A DNA stretch of 64,000 nucleotides from Candidatus Marimicrobium litorale (lineage in GTDB: Bacteria > Pseudomonadota > Gammaproteobacteria > Pseudomonadales > Halieaceae): contig NZ_SHNO01000001.1 in NCBI RefSeq assembly GCF_026262645.1, forward strand, positions 2,542,001 to 2,606,000. The letters are read 5' to 3'. Below the pieces are notes generated by a model. It was given only the letters and a program-made list of their open reading frames with translations, did not search any database and was not told the DNA's origin. A program made the position numbers and the translations under genes. Below are positions 18,134-26,059 of this stretch, piece by piece (the stretch's first letter is position 1; each line of letters starts with the position of its first letter).

Positions 18134-18143
18134 GGAACGGACT

Positions 18144-20120
18144 ATGTGTGGCATAACAGGTTTTATTGAATACCGGGGCGGAAGCGCAGATGATCTCGCT
18201 CGCCTGTGCCAGCGCATGACAGACACTATCACTCACCGGGGGCCAGACGGCGAGGGTGTGTGGGTCGACCCCAATTTTCCCGTCGCGATCGGTCACCGTC
18301 GCCTATCGATTATCGACCTCTCCGAGGCGGGCGCGCAGCCCATGGTCTCGGCTTCCGGCCGCTATGTGCTGGCATTCAACGGCGAGATCTATAACTTCCG
18401 CCGACTGCGTGAGGAACCCGGTATCCGCGACTACCCGTTTCGGGGCCACTCAGACTCGGAAGTTATTCTTGCCGCAATAGAGTATCTCGGCGCAGAGAAA
18501 GCAATCAGCCGGCTGGAGGGTATGTTCGCCGTGTCGCTCTGGGATAGGGAAGAGTGCAGCCTCTGGCTGGCGCGGGACCGGGTCGGCAAGAAACCCCTTT
18601 ACTACGGTTGGTGCAACAACAGCTTCCTTTACGGCTCTGAACTTAAAGCCCTGCGCCGCCACCCTGCTTTCGATGACGAACTGGATCGCAACGCGCTGGG
18701 CCAGTACTTGCAGTATGGCTGGGTGTCGCAGCCAAATTCCATCTATCGCCAAATACGCAAACTTCCACCGGGCTGTCTGCTCAACGTGCCACTCAGCGGC
18801 GAACCCTGGCAGGCACAGCCGCAACAATACTGGTCCGCTGCGGAAGTAGCAGAGCAGGGTGAGCGCCAACCCTTCGCCGGCAGTTACAAAGACGCCATCG
18901 ACGCCCTGGACCAGATCCTGCGCGAGGCGGTGTCTGATCGCATGGTGGCGGACGTGGAGCTGGGCGCCCTGCTCTCCGGCGGCATCGATTCCTCCATGAT
19001 TGTTGCCTTGATGCAGAGCCTGTCCGACCGACCCGTTAAAACATTCAGCATCGGCTTTTCCGAGAAAGCCTATAACGAAGCGGAGTACGCCAAAGCGGTG
19101 GCCAACAACCTCAAAACAGATCATTACGAGATGTACGTGACCCCGCAACAGGCGTTAGGGGTGGTTGAACAACTGCCGCATATGTATGACGAGCCCTTCG
19201 CAGACTCTTCACAAATCCCCACCTACCTGGTGAGCAAACTCGCCAGGGAACAACTAAAAGTTGTACTCACCGGTGATGGCGGTGACGAGCAGATGGCAGG
19301 CTATCGCCGCTACCGCAATTGCCTCAAACTCTGGCGGAGTGTGCAGAGTATACCGGGCCCCATACGCGAGGCAATGCGGCCTGTGACGCGCAGCATGGGC
19401 GCGGGCAGCTTGCGCTGGGCCAACCGCTATATCCAACAGGGCAGGACCGCACCAGGCTGGACGCGCAAGCTGGCCAAAATCGCTCAGCGCTCTGACAACT
19501 GGGACGCGACGTCAGTACAGCAGATATTGGCTAACAAATTCAACGGCGGCCTCACAGTTGACCAGTTCGTGGCCGGTGCGCAGACGCCGCTTACGCCGCT
19601 GACTGACCCCGCCTACTGGCCAGACGTCGAAGACCCACTGCTGGCAATGCTGCACTACGATTACACGGGCTACTTGTCCGATGACATCCTGGTGAAGGTC
19701 GACCGGGCCAGCATGGCGGTGGGCCTCGAGGCACGCGCGCCCCTGCTCGACCAACGCGTGCTTGAACTGGTCTGGTCGCTGCCGCGAGGCTACCTGTTTG
19801 ATGGTGAGGTGGGTAAGCGCGTGCTCAGAGACCTCCTGATGCGCTATGTGCCCCGTAATTTGATCGACCGACCAAAGCGTGGGTTCAGCGTGCCCGTCAA
19901 GGAGTGGCTATTGGGGCCACTGCGGGACTGGGCAGAGGATCTGCTCTCCGAGCAGAGACTCAGGGAACAGGGGATCTTCGAGGTCGGCCGTGTCCGCGAG
20001 GCCTGGCAGCAGAACCTCCATGGCTGGGCCAATCACTCCGAGTTATTGTGGTCTTTGCTGATGTTTCAGGCCTGGTGGCAAGCACAATCGAGCGCACCCG
20101 ATTTGCTGGTCAAAAATTGA
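18144..20120 (+). CDS. asnB: Glutamine-hydrolysing asparagine synthetase family (AsnB-like)
   Basis: A 658-aa protein with an N-terminal class II glutaminase domain beginning MCGITGFI (Cys2 is the nucleophile), followed by the HRGPDGEG and FNGEIYNF motifs, and a synthetase domain with the pyrophosphate loop SGGIDSS starting at residue 278. The ATG at 18144 is fixed by the need for Cys2; the longer frame from 17883 reads through the glycosyltransferase. AsnB homologs in polysaccharide clusters often amidate a sugar acid or an amino acid substituent rather than make free asparagine. Its place after a glycosyltransferase favours such a role here. Confidence 0.88.
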   Translation: MCGITGFIEYRGGSADDLARLCQRMTDTITHRGPDGEGVWVDPNFPVAIGHRRLSIIDLSEAGAQPMVSASGRYVLAFNGEIYNFRRLREEPGIRDYPFRGHSDSEVILAAIEYLGAEKAISRLEGMFAVSLWDREECSLWLARDRVGKKPLYYGWCNNSFLYGSELKALRRHPAFDDELDRNALGQYLQYGWVSQPNSIYRQIRKLPPGCLLNVPLSGEPWQAQPQQYWSAAEVAEQGERQPFAGSYKDAIDALDQILREAVSDRMVADVELGALLSGGIDSSMIVALMQSLSDRPVKTFSIGFSEKAYNEAEYAKAVANNLKTDHYEMYVTPQQALGVVEQLPHMYDEPFADSSQIPTYLVSKLAREQLKVVLTGDGGDEQMAGYRRYRNCLKLWRSVQSIPGPIREAMRPVTRSMGAGSLRWANRYIQQGRTAPGWTRKLAKIAQRSDNWDATSVQQILANKFNGGLTVDQFVAGAQTPLTPLTDPAYWPDVEDPLLAMLHYDYTGYLSDDILVKVDRASMAVGLEARAPLLDQRVLELVWSLPRGYLFDGEVGKRVLRDLLMRYVPRNLIDRPKRGFSVPVKEWLLGPLRDWAEDLLSEQRLREQGIFEVGRVREAWQQNLHGWANHSELLWSLLMFQAWWQAQSSAPDLLVKN

Positions 20121-20307
20121 CCTGCGTGGGGTAGGCGGCAGCCCACACCGCAGGCTTAAGACCCCTGCCGATCAGCTTGCTATTGGCGCTTGACACCCCT
20201 CGTCGAGAATTAACATTTATGTAATAAAAACATAGTCTTGGAAAGAAAAAGGCCGTACTAAAGCCGCGTCCGACCAACCCCTGAAACGGACTCCCGCTAG
20301 CGCTTGC

Positions 20308-20325
20308 AACGGGATTGTTCCCGTT
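20308..20325. other. Perfect 7-bp hairpin after the AsnB-like gene
   Basis: AACGGGA, a four-base TTGT loop, then TCCCGTT. No U-run follows, so it is not a standard intrinsic terminator; it may protect a 3' end or act as a weak terminator for the 15681-20120 unit. Confidence 0.3.
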
Positions 20326-20424
20326 AGCCAGTGGTATTATTTCCTATAGGTGCCAAACACCAAAATGCTACGATTGATCTGCATCAGGTAACCCTTTTCG
20401 AAGGGCCTGAACATAGGGTGCCCG

Positions 20425-20446
20425 CATGTACACATCCATGTACACA
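20425..20446. repeat. Tandem CATGTACACA direct repeat
   Basis: Two exact copies of the 10-mer CATGTACACA with start points 12 bases apart; each contains the palindrome TGTACA. It lies about 130 bases upstream of the FAAL start and could be an operator for two regulator subunits. No matching regulator gene is in the window. Confidence 0.4.
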
Positions 20447-20572
20447 GAACAAGCAAGTGGCCCGTAGACATATTTAAATTTAGCTTCATCCCGTGCTTTT
20501 TTGGGATGTAGAGCAGCTTTTTTTGCGTAACTTTGCGCCGGCGGATAGACCGTCGAAAACGAGGTATCTACT

Positions 20573-22351
20573 TTGACACAGGTTACTGTAAATCCCACGC
20601 CTACCCAACACGAGCTGACCTTTCGCCCGGCTGATTTCGCCACTCTGACCGAAGCACTGGATTATGCGGCTAAAGGCGACACCGGATCTAACTTCTATAC
20701 CGGACGCGGCGCCATCTATGCCAGCGTGACCTACCGCGAACTGCGCCTTGAAGCCATCGAGCTGGCTCACAAGCTGCTGGGGTTGGGAATGAAAAAAGGC
20801 GACCGTGTCGCCCTGGTAGCGGAAACCAATCCGGATTTTATCCGCTTTTTCTATGCTAGTCAGTATGCGGGGTTAATCCCAGTAGCCCTGCCCGCCTCTG
20901 TGAAAGTGGGCGCTCACTGCGCATACGTTGCCCAGCTGAAGCAATTGCTTGAGGCCAGTGATGCTGTTATCGGTGTCGCCTCTGAGGGGTACCTCCCGTT
21001 CCTGCAAGAAGCCAGTGAAGACCTCGACATGCGCATGGTTGCCATGCCAGAAACATTCCATGCCCTGCCACACACCGAGCAAACGCTGCCGGAAGTCACT
21101 CCCGACGATATTTCCTACATTCAGTACACCTCCGGAAGCACGCGCTTCCCACGCGGCGTCGTCATCAAGCACCACACGGCATTGGCCAACCTCAAAGCTA
21201 TCATCGCTGACGGACTCAAAATGAATGGCGACGACCGCATGATGTCGTGGCTGCCTTTCTACCACGATATGGGTCTGGTCGGTTTTGTGCTGGTGCCCCT
21301 GTGCGCTCAAGTCTCCATCGATTATCTCGATACGCGCGAATTCGCCATGCGCCCGCGTCAATGGCTGAGCCTGATGACAAAGACCAGGGCGACCATCTCC
21401 TTTGCACCCTCTTTCGGCTACGATCTGTGCGCGCGGCGGGTACGCTCCAAGGACGTCGACACTTACGATCTGAGCAACTGGCGCGTCGCGGGTATCGGCG
21501 CCGAGATGATTCGCCCGCAGACTCTCGAGCACTTCGCCGAAATCATGGAGCCCGCCGGCTTTGATCGCCGCGCCTTCCTCGCCTGCTACGGCATGGCCGA
21601 ATGCACGCTAGCGATCAGCTTCTCTCCTTTGTGGACCGGCTTTACGACTCATCACATCGATGCAGATCACCTCTCGGAACACCACGAAGCTGTACTGCTC
21701 GATCAGAACGATACCCAGGGACGCGGCCGTCACTTCGTCAACTGTGGTATCCCGCTACCCAATTTCGAAGTGCAGATACGCGATGACGATAAAGTGCTGG
21801 GCGACTGGCAGAGCGGTGTTATCTACCTGCGCGGCCCCAGCGTCATGTCCGGCTACTTCAACCTTGCGGAAGAAACCAGTCACGCTCTGTGCCAAGACGG
21901 CTGGCTGAACACCGGTGATATCGGTTATCTGGTCGACGGCGTACTGACCATTACAGGCCGTAAGAAAGACCTCATTATTGTCCATGGCCGCAATATCTGG
22001 CCGCAGGATCTGGAACATATCGCCGAGACGCAGACCGAAGTTCGCGCCGGTGATGCCGTGGCCTTTTCCGCTCCGGACAGCGAGAGCGAAGAGCTGTGTG
22101 TGCTCATGGTTCAGTGCCGACTGTCTGACCCGGTGAAGCGCAACAACCTCATACGCCGACTCACTGCACTGGTTCGCATGGAAATGAGCCTCGACTGTTA
22201 TGTGGAACTGGTCCCCATTCATTCCTTGCCCCGAACGTCTTCGGGCAAGCTTTCGCGCGCCAAAGCACGCCTCGACTTCATCAACAGCAACGACTTGGAT
22301 AAGCTCGATGCGGCTGCTGAGGAAGTTCGCTTGAGGGTGGCCTCAGCCTGA
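20573..22351 (+). CDS. Fatty acyl-AMP ligase / acyl-ACP synthetase
   Basis: ANL-superfamily adenylating enzyme of 592 aa. It has the phosphate loop YTSGSTRFPRGV, a central YGMAECTLAISFS motif, GDIGYLVDGVLTITGRKKDLI, and GRNIWPQDLE, which resembles fatty acyl-AMP ligases more than acyl-CoA synthetases. It would activate a fatty acid and load it on the ACP at 9687 for ceramide synthesis, the role of AasR in Caulobacter. The start is TTG at 20573. The stop TGA (22349-22351) overlaps the proposed CTG start of the next gene. Confidence 0.85.
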   Translation: MTQVTVNPTPTQHELTFRPADFATLTEALDYAAKGDTGSNFYTGRGAIYASVTYRELRLEAIELAHKLLGLGMKKGDRVALVAETNPDFIRFFYASQYAGLIPVALPASVKVGAHCAYVAQLKQLLEASDAVIGVASEGYLPFLQEASEDLDMRMVAMPETFHALPHTEQTLPEVTPDDISYIQYTSGSTRFPRGVVIKHHTALANLKAIIADGLKMNGDDRMMSWLPFYHDMGLVGFVLVPLCAQVSIDYLDTREFAMRPRQWLSLMTKTRATISFAPSFGYDLCARRVRSKDVDTYDLSNWRVAGIGAEMIRPQTLEHFAEIMEPAGFDRRAFLACYGMAECTLAISFSPLWTGFTTHHIDADHLSEHHEAVLLDQNDTQGRGRHFVNCGIPLPNFEVQIRDDDKVLGDWQSGVIYLRGPSVMSGYFNLAEETSHALCQDGWLNTGDIGYLVDGVLTITGRKKDLIIVHGRNIWPQDLEHIAETQTEVRAGDAVAFSAPDSESEELCVLMVQCRLSDPVKRNNLIRRLTALVRMEMSLDCYVELVPIHSLPRTSSGKLSRAKARLDFINSNDLDKLDAAAEEVRLRVASA

Positions 22352-23292
22352 TCGCCCACGGACATCTGATCGCCGTTACCGGCGCAACAGGATTTATCGG
22401 TCTCTCTCTGTGCCAGCAATTGCTCTCACAGGGTTTTGCCGTGCGTATTCTGGCACGCAGCCCGATGCGAGCAATCGAACTGGAAAACATGGGCGCCAGC
22501 GTCGTGCAGGGCGACCTGGACAACCCCGAGGCGCTGGCGTCTCTCATATCAGGCTGTAATGCCATCATCCACGGAGCCGGCGTCGTTCGCGGCAACTCCC
22601 AGGCCGACTTCGACAGGGTCAACGTCCAGGGCACGGAAAATCTACTCGCCGCCATCAGTGTCTCGGGGCTGTCGCCAAGATTCCTGCTACTGTCTTCCCT
22701 CGTTGCCCGGGAACCCAACCTGTCCTGGTATTCCCGCAGCAAGCACGGTGGTGAGCAAGCCCTGCTGCGAGCCCCATCCCTTGACTGGGTGATTCTGCGC
22801 CCCCCTGCCGTTTACGGGCCCGGCGATCGGGAAATGCTGCCCATCTTCCAATTGATGCGGCGGGGCATTGCACTGGTTCCGGGGTCCCCTGACGCACGTA
22901 TCTCGCTGATCCATGTTACGGACCTGGTGTGCGCGATCATCGCTTGCCTGCAGAGCGAAGAAGCCCGCGGCCAGACACTCTCTCTGCACGATGGCAAGTC
23001 GGGTGGCTACAGTTGGCGTGAAATGACCGACATTGCCGCTGACCTCTGGTCACGCAGGGTCCGGCTATGGCGCGTCCCGCAGGGACTGCTGAACAGTGTC
23101 GCCGCAATCAACACCCGTATGGCGAAGATAACGGGGCATGCACCCATGCTCACTCCCCCCAAATTGCGCGAGCTGCGTCACGAAAATTGGGTTGTAGAGA
23201 ATACGCGAATAAAGCAGGCAACCGGCTGGGAACCCAGCATCCAGCTCAGACATGGATTGAGTGGGCTTGAGATTCAGCGCCCTGTGGAATAA
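22348..23292 (+). CDS. cerR: NAD-dependent epimerase/reductase, CerR-like, with apparent CTG start
   Basis: Extended short-chain dehydrogenase of 314 aa. The dinucleotide motif GATGFIG comes right at the N-terminus, YSRSK is the catalytic Y-x3-K, and ILRPPAVYGPGD follows. The CerR enzyme of Caulobacter, of the same family, reduces the ketone of the sphingoid or ceramide intermediate. No ATG, GTG or TTG exists in frame between the stop at 22318-22320 and the TTG at 22420, and starting at 22420 would delete the NAD-binding motif. CTG at 22348 overlaps the FAAL stop (CTGA) and has GAGGGTGG at 22333-22340, so I take it as the start; CTG at 22366 is the alternative. Confidence 0.82.
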   Translation: MIAHGHLIAVTGATGFIGLSLCQQLLSQGFAVRILARSPMRAIELENMGASVVQGDLDNPEALASLISGCNAIIHGAGVVRGNSQADFDRVNVQGTENLLAAISVSGLSPRFLLLSSLVAREPNLSWYSRSKHGGEQALLRAPSLDWVILRPPAVYGPGDREMLPIFQLMRRGIALVPGSPDARISLIHVTDLVCAIIACLQSEEARGQTLSLHDGKSGGYSWREMTDIAADLWSRRVRLWRVPQGLLNSVAAINTRMAKITGHAPMLTPPKLRELRHENWVVENTRIKQATGWEPSIQLRHGLSGLEIQRPVE

Positions 23293-23361
23293 TCCGGTCA
23301 CAATTTTAAAGTATAATGAAACACTGTTCACTCAGTGCCGCTCTAAAAAGGTTTTTCGTTC

Positions 23362-24342
23362 TTGGCAGATTTCATCATTGGCAGTCCCCTGCGCAAATGG
23401 GCTCGCGACCACCGTGTCCTGCGAGATGCCTTGTGGCGTATCGATTTCGTGTTTTTCTGGACGCTCACGACACTCGCCAAATCACTGCCAGCGGACGCCG
23501 CCTCTGGCCTGGGCTATCTGCTCGGCCGCTGTGTGCATCCGTTCCTCGGTAAAAAATCAGCCATTATTCGCACCAATCTGCACACGGCGTTTCCCGAGAA
23601 AAGCAGCGACGAGATCAACCGCCTGGTGCCCGAGGCCTGGGGCCGTATTGGCCGGACGTTGATGGAATACCCCCACCTGGGGGCTATTCTGGAGGACGAC
23701 GCCAGGCTGACTATCGATGTCCGGGAACCCATCGAAACCTATAAGAATCCGAGCCAACCCTGCGTTATCGTGACTGCACACCAGAGCAACTGGGAGGTGG
23801 TCTGTTCCGCCATGGCCCGCATGAAAATACCCAATGCCAGCCTTTACTCGCCCCCGACCAATCCGCTACTGGACCGACTGCTGCTGGAGCAGCGCCAAGC
23901 CCTTAACAGCGAGCTTCTGCCCCGCGATCATGCCGCCCGCAAGCTGCTACAGGCTTTCAAAAAAGGCCGAAGCGTCGCTATGGTAATGGACCGGCGACTA
24001 GACGCGGGGGGGGCGCCCATTGAATTTTTCGGACACCAGAAAGGCGCTACCTTACTGCCGGCGCGGCTGGCACTAAAATTTGGCTGTGATTTAGTGCCCG
24101 TGCAGATAGTACGACGCAAAAATGCCCACTTCGAAGCTATTTTTCACCCCCCCATAAAGTCCCTTAACACTGGGGAAGATGAGACCATGCAGGCAATCAA
24201 CATGACTCAGCAGGTGCACCAGCAATTTGAGGCCTGGATACGTCAGGTGCCCGAAGACTGGTTCTGCTCGAAACGAATCTGGCCAAAGGGTAAAATAGTA
24301 GCCGAATCTGGCCAAAACGGTGGCAAACACTATGGAATCTGA
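23362..24342 (+). CDS. LpxL/HtrB-like lysophospholipid acyltransferase
   Basis: A 326-aa member of the LpxL/HtrB acyltransferase family, inner-membrane enzymes that add acyl chains to lipid A and related lipids. The catalytic H-x4-E motif is intact as H140-QSNW-E145. Further blocks include MVMDRRLDAGGAPIEFFG and an ending WFCSKRIWPKG typical of the family. The start is TTG at 23362. It follows the CerR-like gene after 69 bases. In a ceramide cluster it might O-acylate the sphingolipid rather than lipid A; this is inference. Confidence 0.83.
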   Translation: MADFIIGSPLRKWARDHRVLRDALWRIDFVFFWTLTTLAKSLPADAASGLGYLLGRCVHPFLGKKSAIIRTNLHTAFPEKSSDEINRLVPEAWGRIGRTLMEYPHLGAILEDDARLTIDVREPIETYKNPSQPCVIVTAHQSNWEVVCSAMARMKIPNASLYSPPTNPLLDRLLLEQRQALNSELLPRDHAARKLLQAFKKGRSVAMVMDRRLDAGGAPIEFFGHQKGATLLPARLALKFGCDLVPVQIVRRKNAHFEAIFHPPIKSLNTGEDETMQAINMTQQVHQQFEAWIRQVPEDWFCSKRIWPKGKIVAESGQNGGKHYGI

Positions 24343-24943
24343 AAAGCCCTACCAATCGATCCGGTTATTCGATAACGAACTGCTCGAACGGCTGTCACAT
24401 GTCCATCCGATTGTGCCACTGCTGCTCTGGGCACCACTGGCGTGCTGGCTTATCTGGCGTGGGTTTTATGTTTATGAACTGTCGCTCGTCCCATTAATGG
24501 CCGTTGGTCTTGCAGGACTGCTTGCCTGGACACTGAGCGAATACATGCTGCACCGTTTCGTTTTTCACTTCAAAGCCAGCGGCAAGGCCGGTAAATGGTT
24601 TGTCTACCTTTTTCACGGTAACCACCACGACGACCCCAAAGACAAATCACGTCTTGTCATGCCGCCGGCGGGAGCGATTCCCATTATGGCACTGCTCTAT
24701 CTTCTGTTCGGTCTGGTCGTGCCTCAACCCTGGCTGCAACCTTTCTGTGGTACCTTTATTATCGGCTACCTGATTTACGACTACATACACTATTCCACGC
24801 ATCACTTTCCCATGAAGAATCCGGTGGCGCGATTCCTCAAACATTATCACCTGAAACACCACCATTCCGGTGAGGGTGGACGCTACGGCGTAAGCTCTCC
24901 ACTGTGGGACCGGGTATTCAGGACCGATCCAAGCCGCGGCTGA
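24332..24943 (+). CDS. Fatty acid hydroxylase family protein (FA2H/sterol desaturase-like)
   Basis: Membrane di-iron hydroxylase of 203 aa. Histidine clusters in order: EYMLHRFVFH, FHGNHHDDP, DYIHYSTHH, and KHYHLKHHH, with about four hydrophobic segments between them. The pattern resembles fatty acid 2-hydroxylase (FA2H/Scs7), which hydroxylates the N-acyl chain of ceramide in eukaryotes. The ATG at 24332 has GGTGG eight bases upstream and overlaps the previous stop; a GTG at 24320 is possible. Co-location with ceramide genes makes 2-hydroxylation of the ceramide acyl chain the leading hypothesis. A carotenoid hydroxylase is the main alternative. Confidence 0.8.
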   Translation: MESEKPYQSIRLFDNELLERLSHVHPIVPLLLWAPLACWLIWRGFYVYELSLVPLMAVGLAGLLAWTLSEYMLHRFVFHFKASGKAGKWFVYLFHGNHHDDPKDKSRLVMPPAGAIPIMALLYLLFGLVVPQPWLQPFCGTFIIGYLIYDYIHYSTHHFPMKNPVARFLKHYHLKHHHSGEGGRYGVSSPLWDRVFRTDPSRG

Positions 24944-24953
24944 GTACGCGACG

Positions 24954-25886
24954 GTGCCGGAATTTTACCTCATACCCAAACGACTGGCGCGCAAATCACC
25001 GCGTCTTACCTCCATGGTGAAGTCAGTGGAGGCCGTTTCCTTCCGAGCGATTTTCTGGTTGATGCGTCGTCTGAGTGTAGAGAACGCCTTGCGCCTGTCC
25101 GGCTTCACCTTTGGGCTCATCGGCCCACTAACCGACAAGGCGAACAAGGCGAGGGAAAACCTTGCGATTGCCTTCCCAACTGAATCGGATGAGTGGCGGC
25201 GAAAAAACACACGCAAAATCTTCAATCACCTCGGCCGCTCAGCGGCGGAATTGATCAAACTGGACCAGATCTGGGCGGAGCGGGATGAACGCGTCGAACT
25301 GGTGTTTGAGCCGGGTGCACGAGAACACATGGCCAGCAAGCGGCCCACAGTTTACCTAACAGCCCACGTGGGCGCTTGGCAGGTAGCCACGCTGGTCACT
25401 CGTGAATTTGCCATCGATATCAGCGCCATCTACGCCCCCGAATCGAACCCGATAATGAGTGACGTGATGATGGGTTTGCGCCAGTCTCTCGGCGATCACC
25501 TGATACCCACCGATGCGGGCCCGCGACCGTTGATCCAAACCTTGAAAGACGGCGGCAGCATTGTCATGGCTATGGACACTCGACCGGAAACAGGTAAGTT
25601 GATTCCTTTTTTCGGCCGGGACGCTCTGACCAGCACAAGCCCCGCCGGACTCGCACTGCGCACTAACTCCACCCTGGTAGTGGCGAGAGCAGAACGGCTC
25701 CCCGGCGCAAAATACCGCATTACCGTCTACACACCACTGACCAGCCCGATTCCAGATGCGCCGGTGAAAGAGCAGTCAGTCGCGCTTACCGCGATGGTCC
25801 ACGAGTATTTTGAAGCCTGGATCAGGGAATACCCAGAGCAATGGGTTTGTCTGAAACGACGCTGGCCGAAAGCACACAAACTATAG
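24954..25886 (+). CDS. LpxL-like acyltransferase homolog with altered catalytic motif
   Basis: A second LpxL/HtrB-family protein, 310 aa, with the family's ENLAIAFP, IVMAMDTRPETGKLIPFFG and terminal QWVCLKRRWPK blocks. The catalytic motif is H138-VGAW-Q143: the acidic residue of H-x4-D/E is Gln here, unlike the intact copy at 23362. It may have low or no acyltransferase activity, use another acid, or act as a partner or binding protein. It starts with GTG at 24954, 10 bases after the hydroxylase stop, and lies in the same operon. Confidence 0.78.
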   Translation: MPEFYLIPKRLARKSPRLTSMVKSVEAVSFRAIFWLMRRLSVENALRLSGFTFGLIGPLTDKANKARENLAIAFPTESDEWRRKNTRKIFNHLGRSAAELIKLDQIWAERDERVELVFEPGAREHMASKRPTVYLTAHVGAWQVATLVTREFAIDISAIYAPESNPIMSDVMMGLRQSLGDHLIPTDAGPRPLIQTLKDGGSIVMAMDTRPETGKLIPFFGRDALTSTSPAGLALRTNSTLVVARAERLPGAKYRITVYTPLTSPIPDAPVKEQSVALTAMVHEYFEAWIREYPEQWVCLKRRWPKAHKL

Positions 25887-26059
25887 CACCCCGCTAATGC
25901 ACCGCAGTAACGCTCGGCACGACGCCACCGCCGTCGATCGTAACACTCCCTATATTCCTGACCCAATGGCTTTTCCCTGCCGGACCAATCGGATAACATA
26001 CTATTTTCCGTTGGCAGTGCGGCCCTGCCAGACGGCCACGACGCTGCGGAGCACTACTC

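Larger units (their letters stand above)
20121..20572. other. 452-base gene-free leader upstream of the FAAL-CerR operon
   Basis: No convincing gene. The stretch is AT-richer than its surroundings around 20190-20270 and holds several small structures: an AACGGGA/TCCCGTT hairpin at 20308-20325, a CAGG...CCTG stem at 20385-20409, two copies of CATGTACACA at 20425-20446, and a CATCCC/GGGATG pair at 20487-20508 followed by seven Ts at 20518-20524. A TTGACA at about 20190 lacks a good -10 partner. It probably holds the promoter and leader of the operon that starts at 20573. Confidence 0.5.

Noticed and set aside
18450-19148. 232-codon minus-strand frame
   Set aside because: Lies fully antisense to the AsnB-like gene; its translation has no family motif and the plus-strand protein is conserved throughout.
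20487-20524. CATCCC/GGGATG hairpin with T-run as intrinsic terminator
   Set aside because: The T-run starts nine bases after a weak stem; kept only as part of the leader description.
22420-23292. CerR-like gene starting at TTG 22420
   Set aside because: Would remove the GATGFIG dinucleotide-binding motif that is encoded in frame just upstream.
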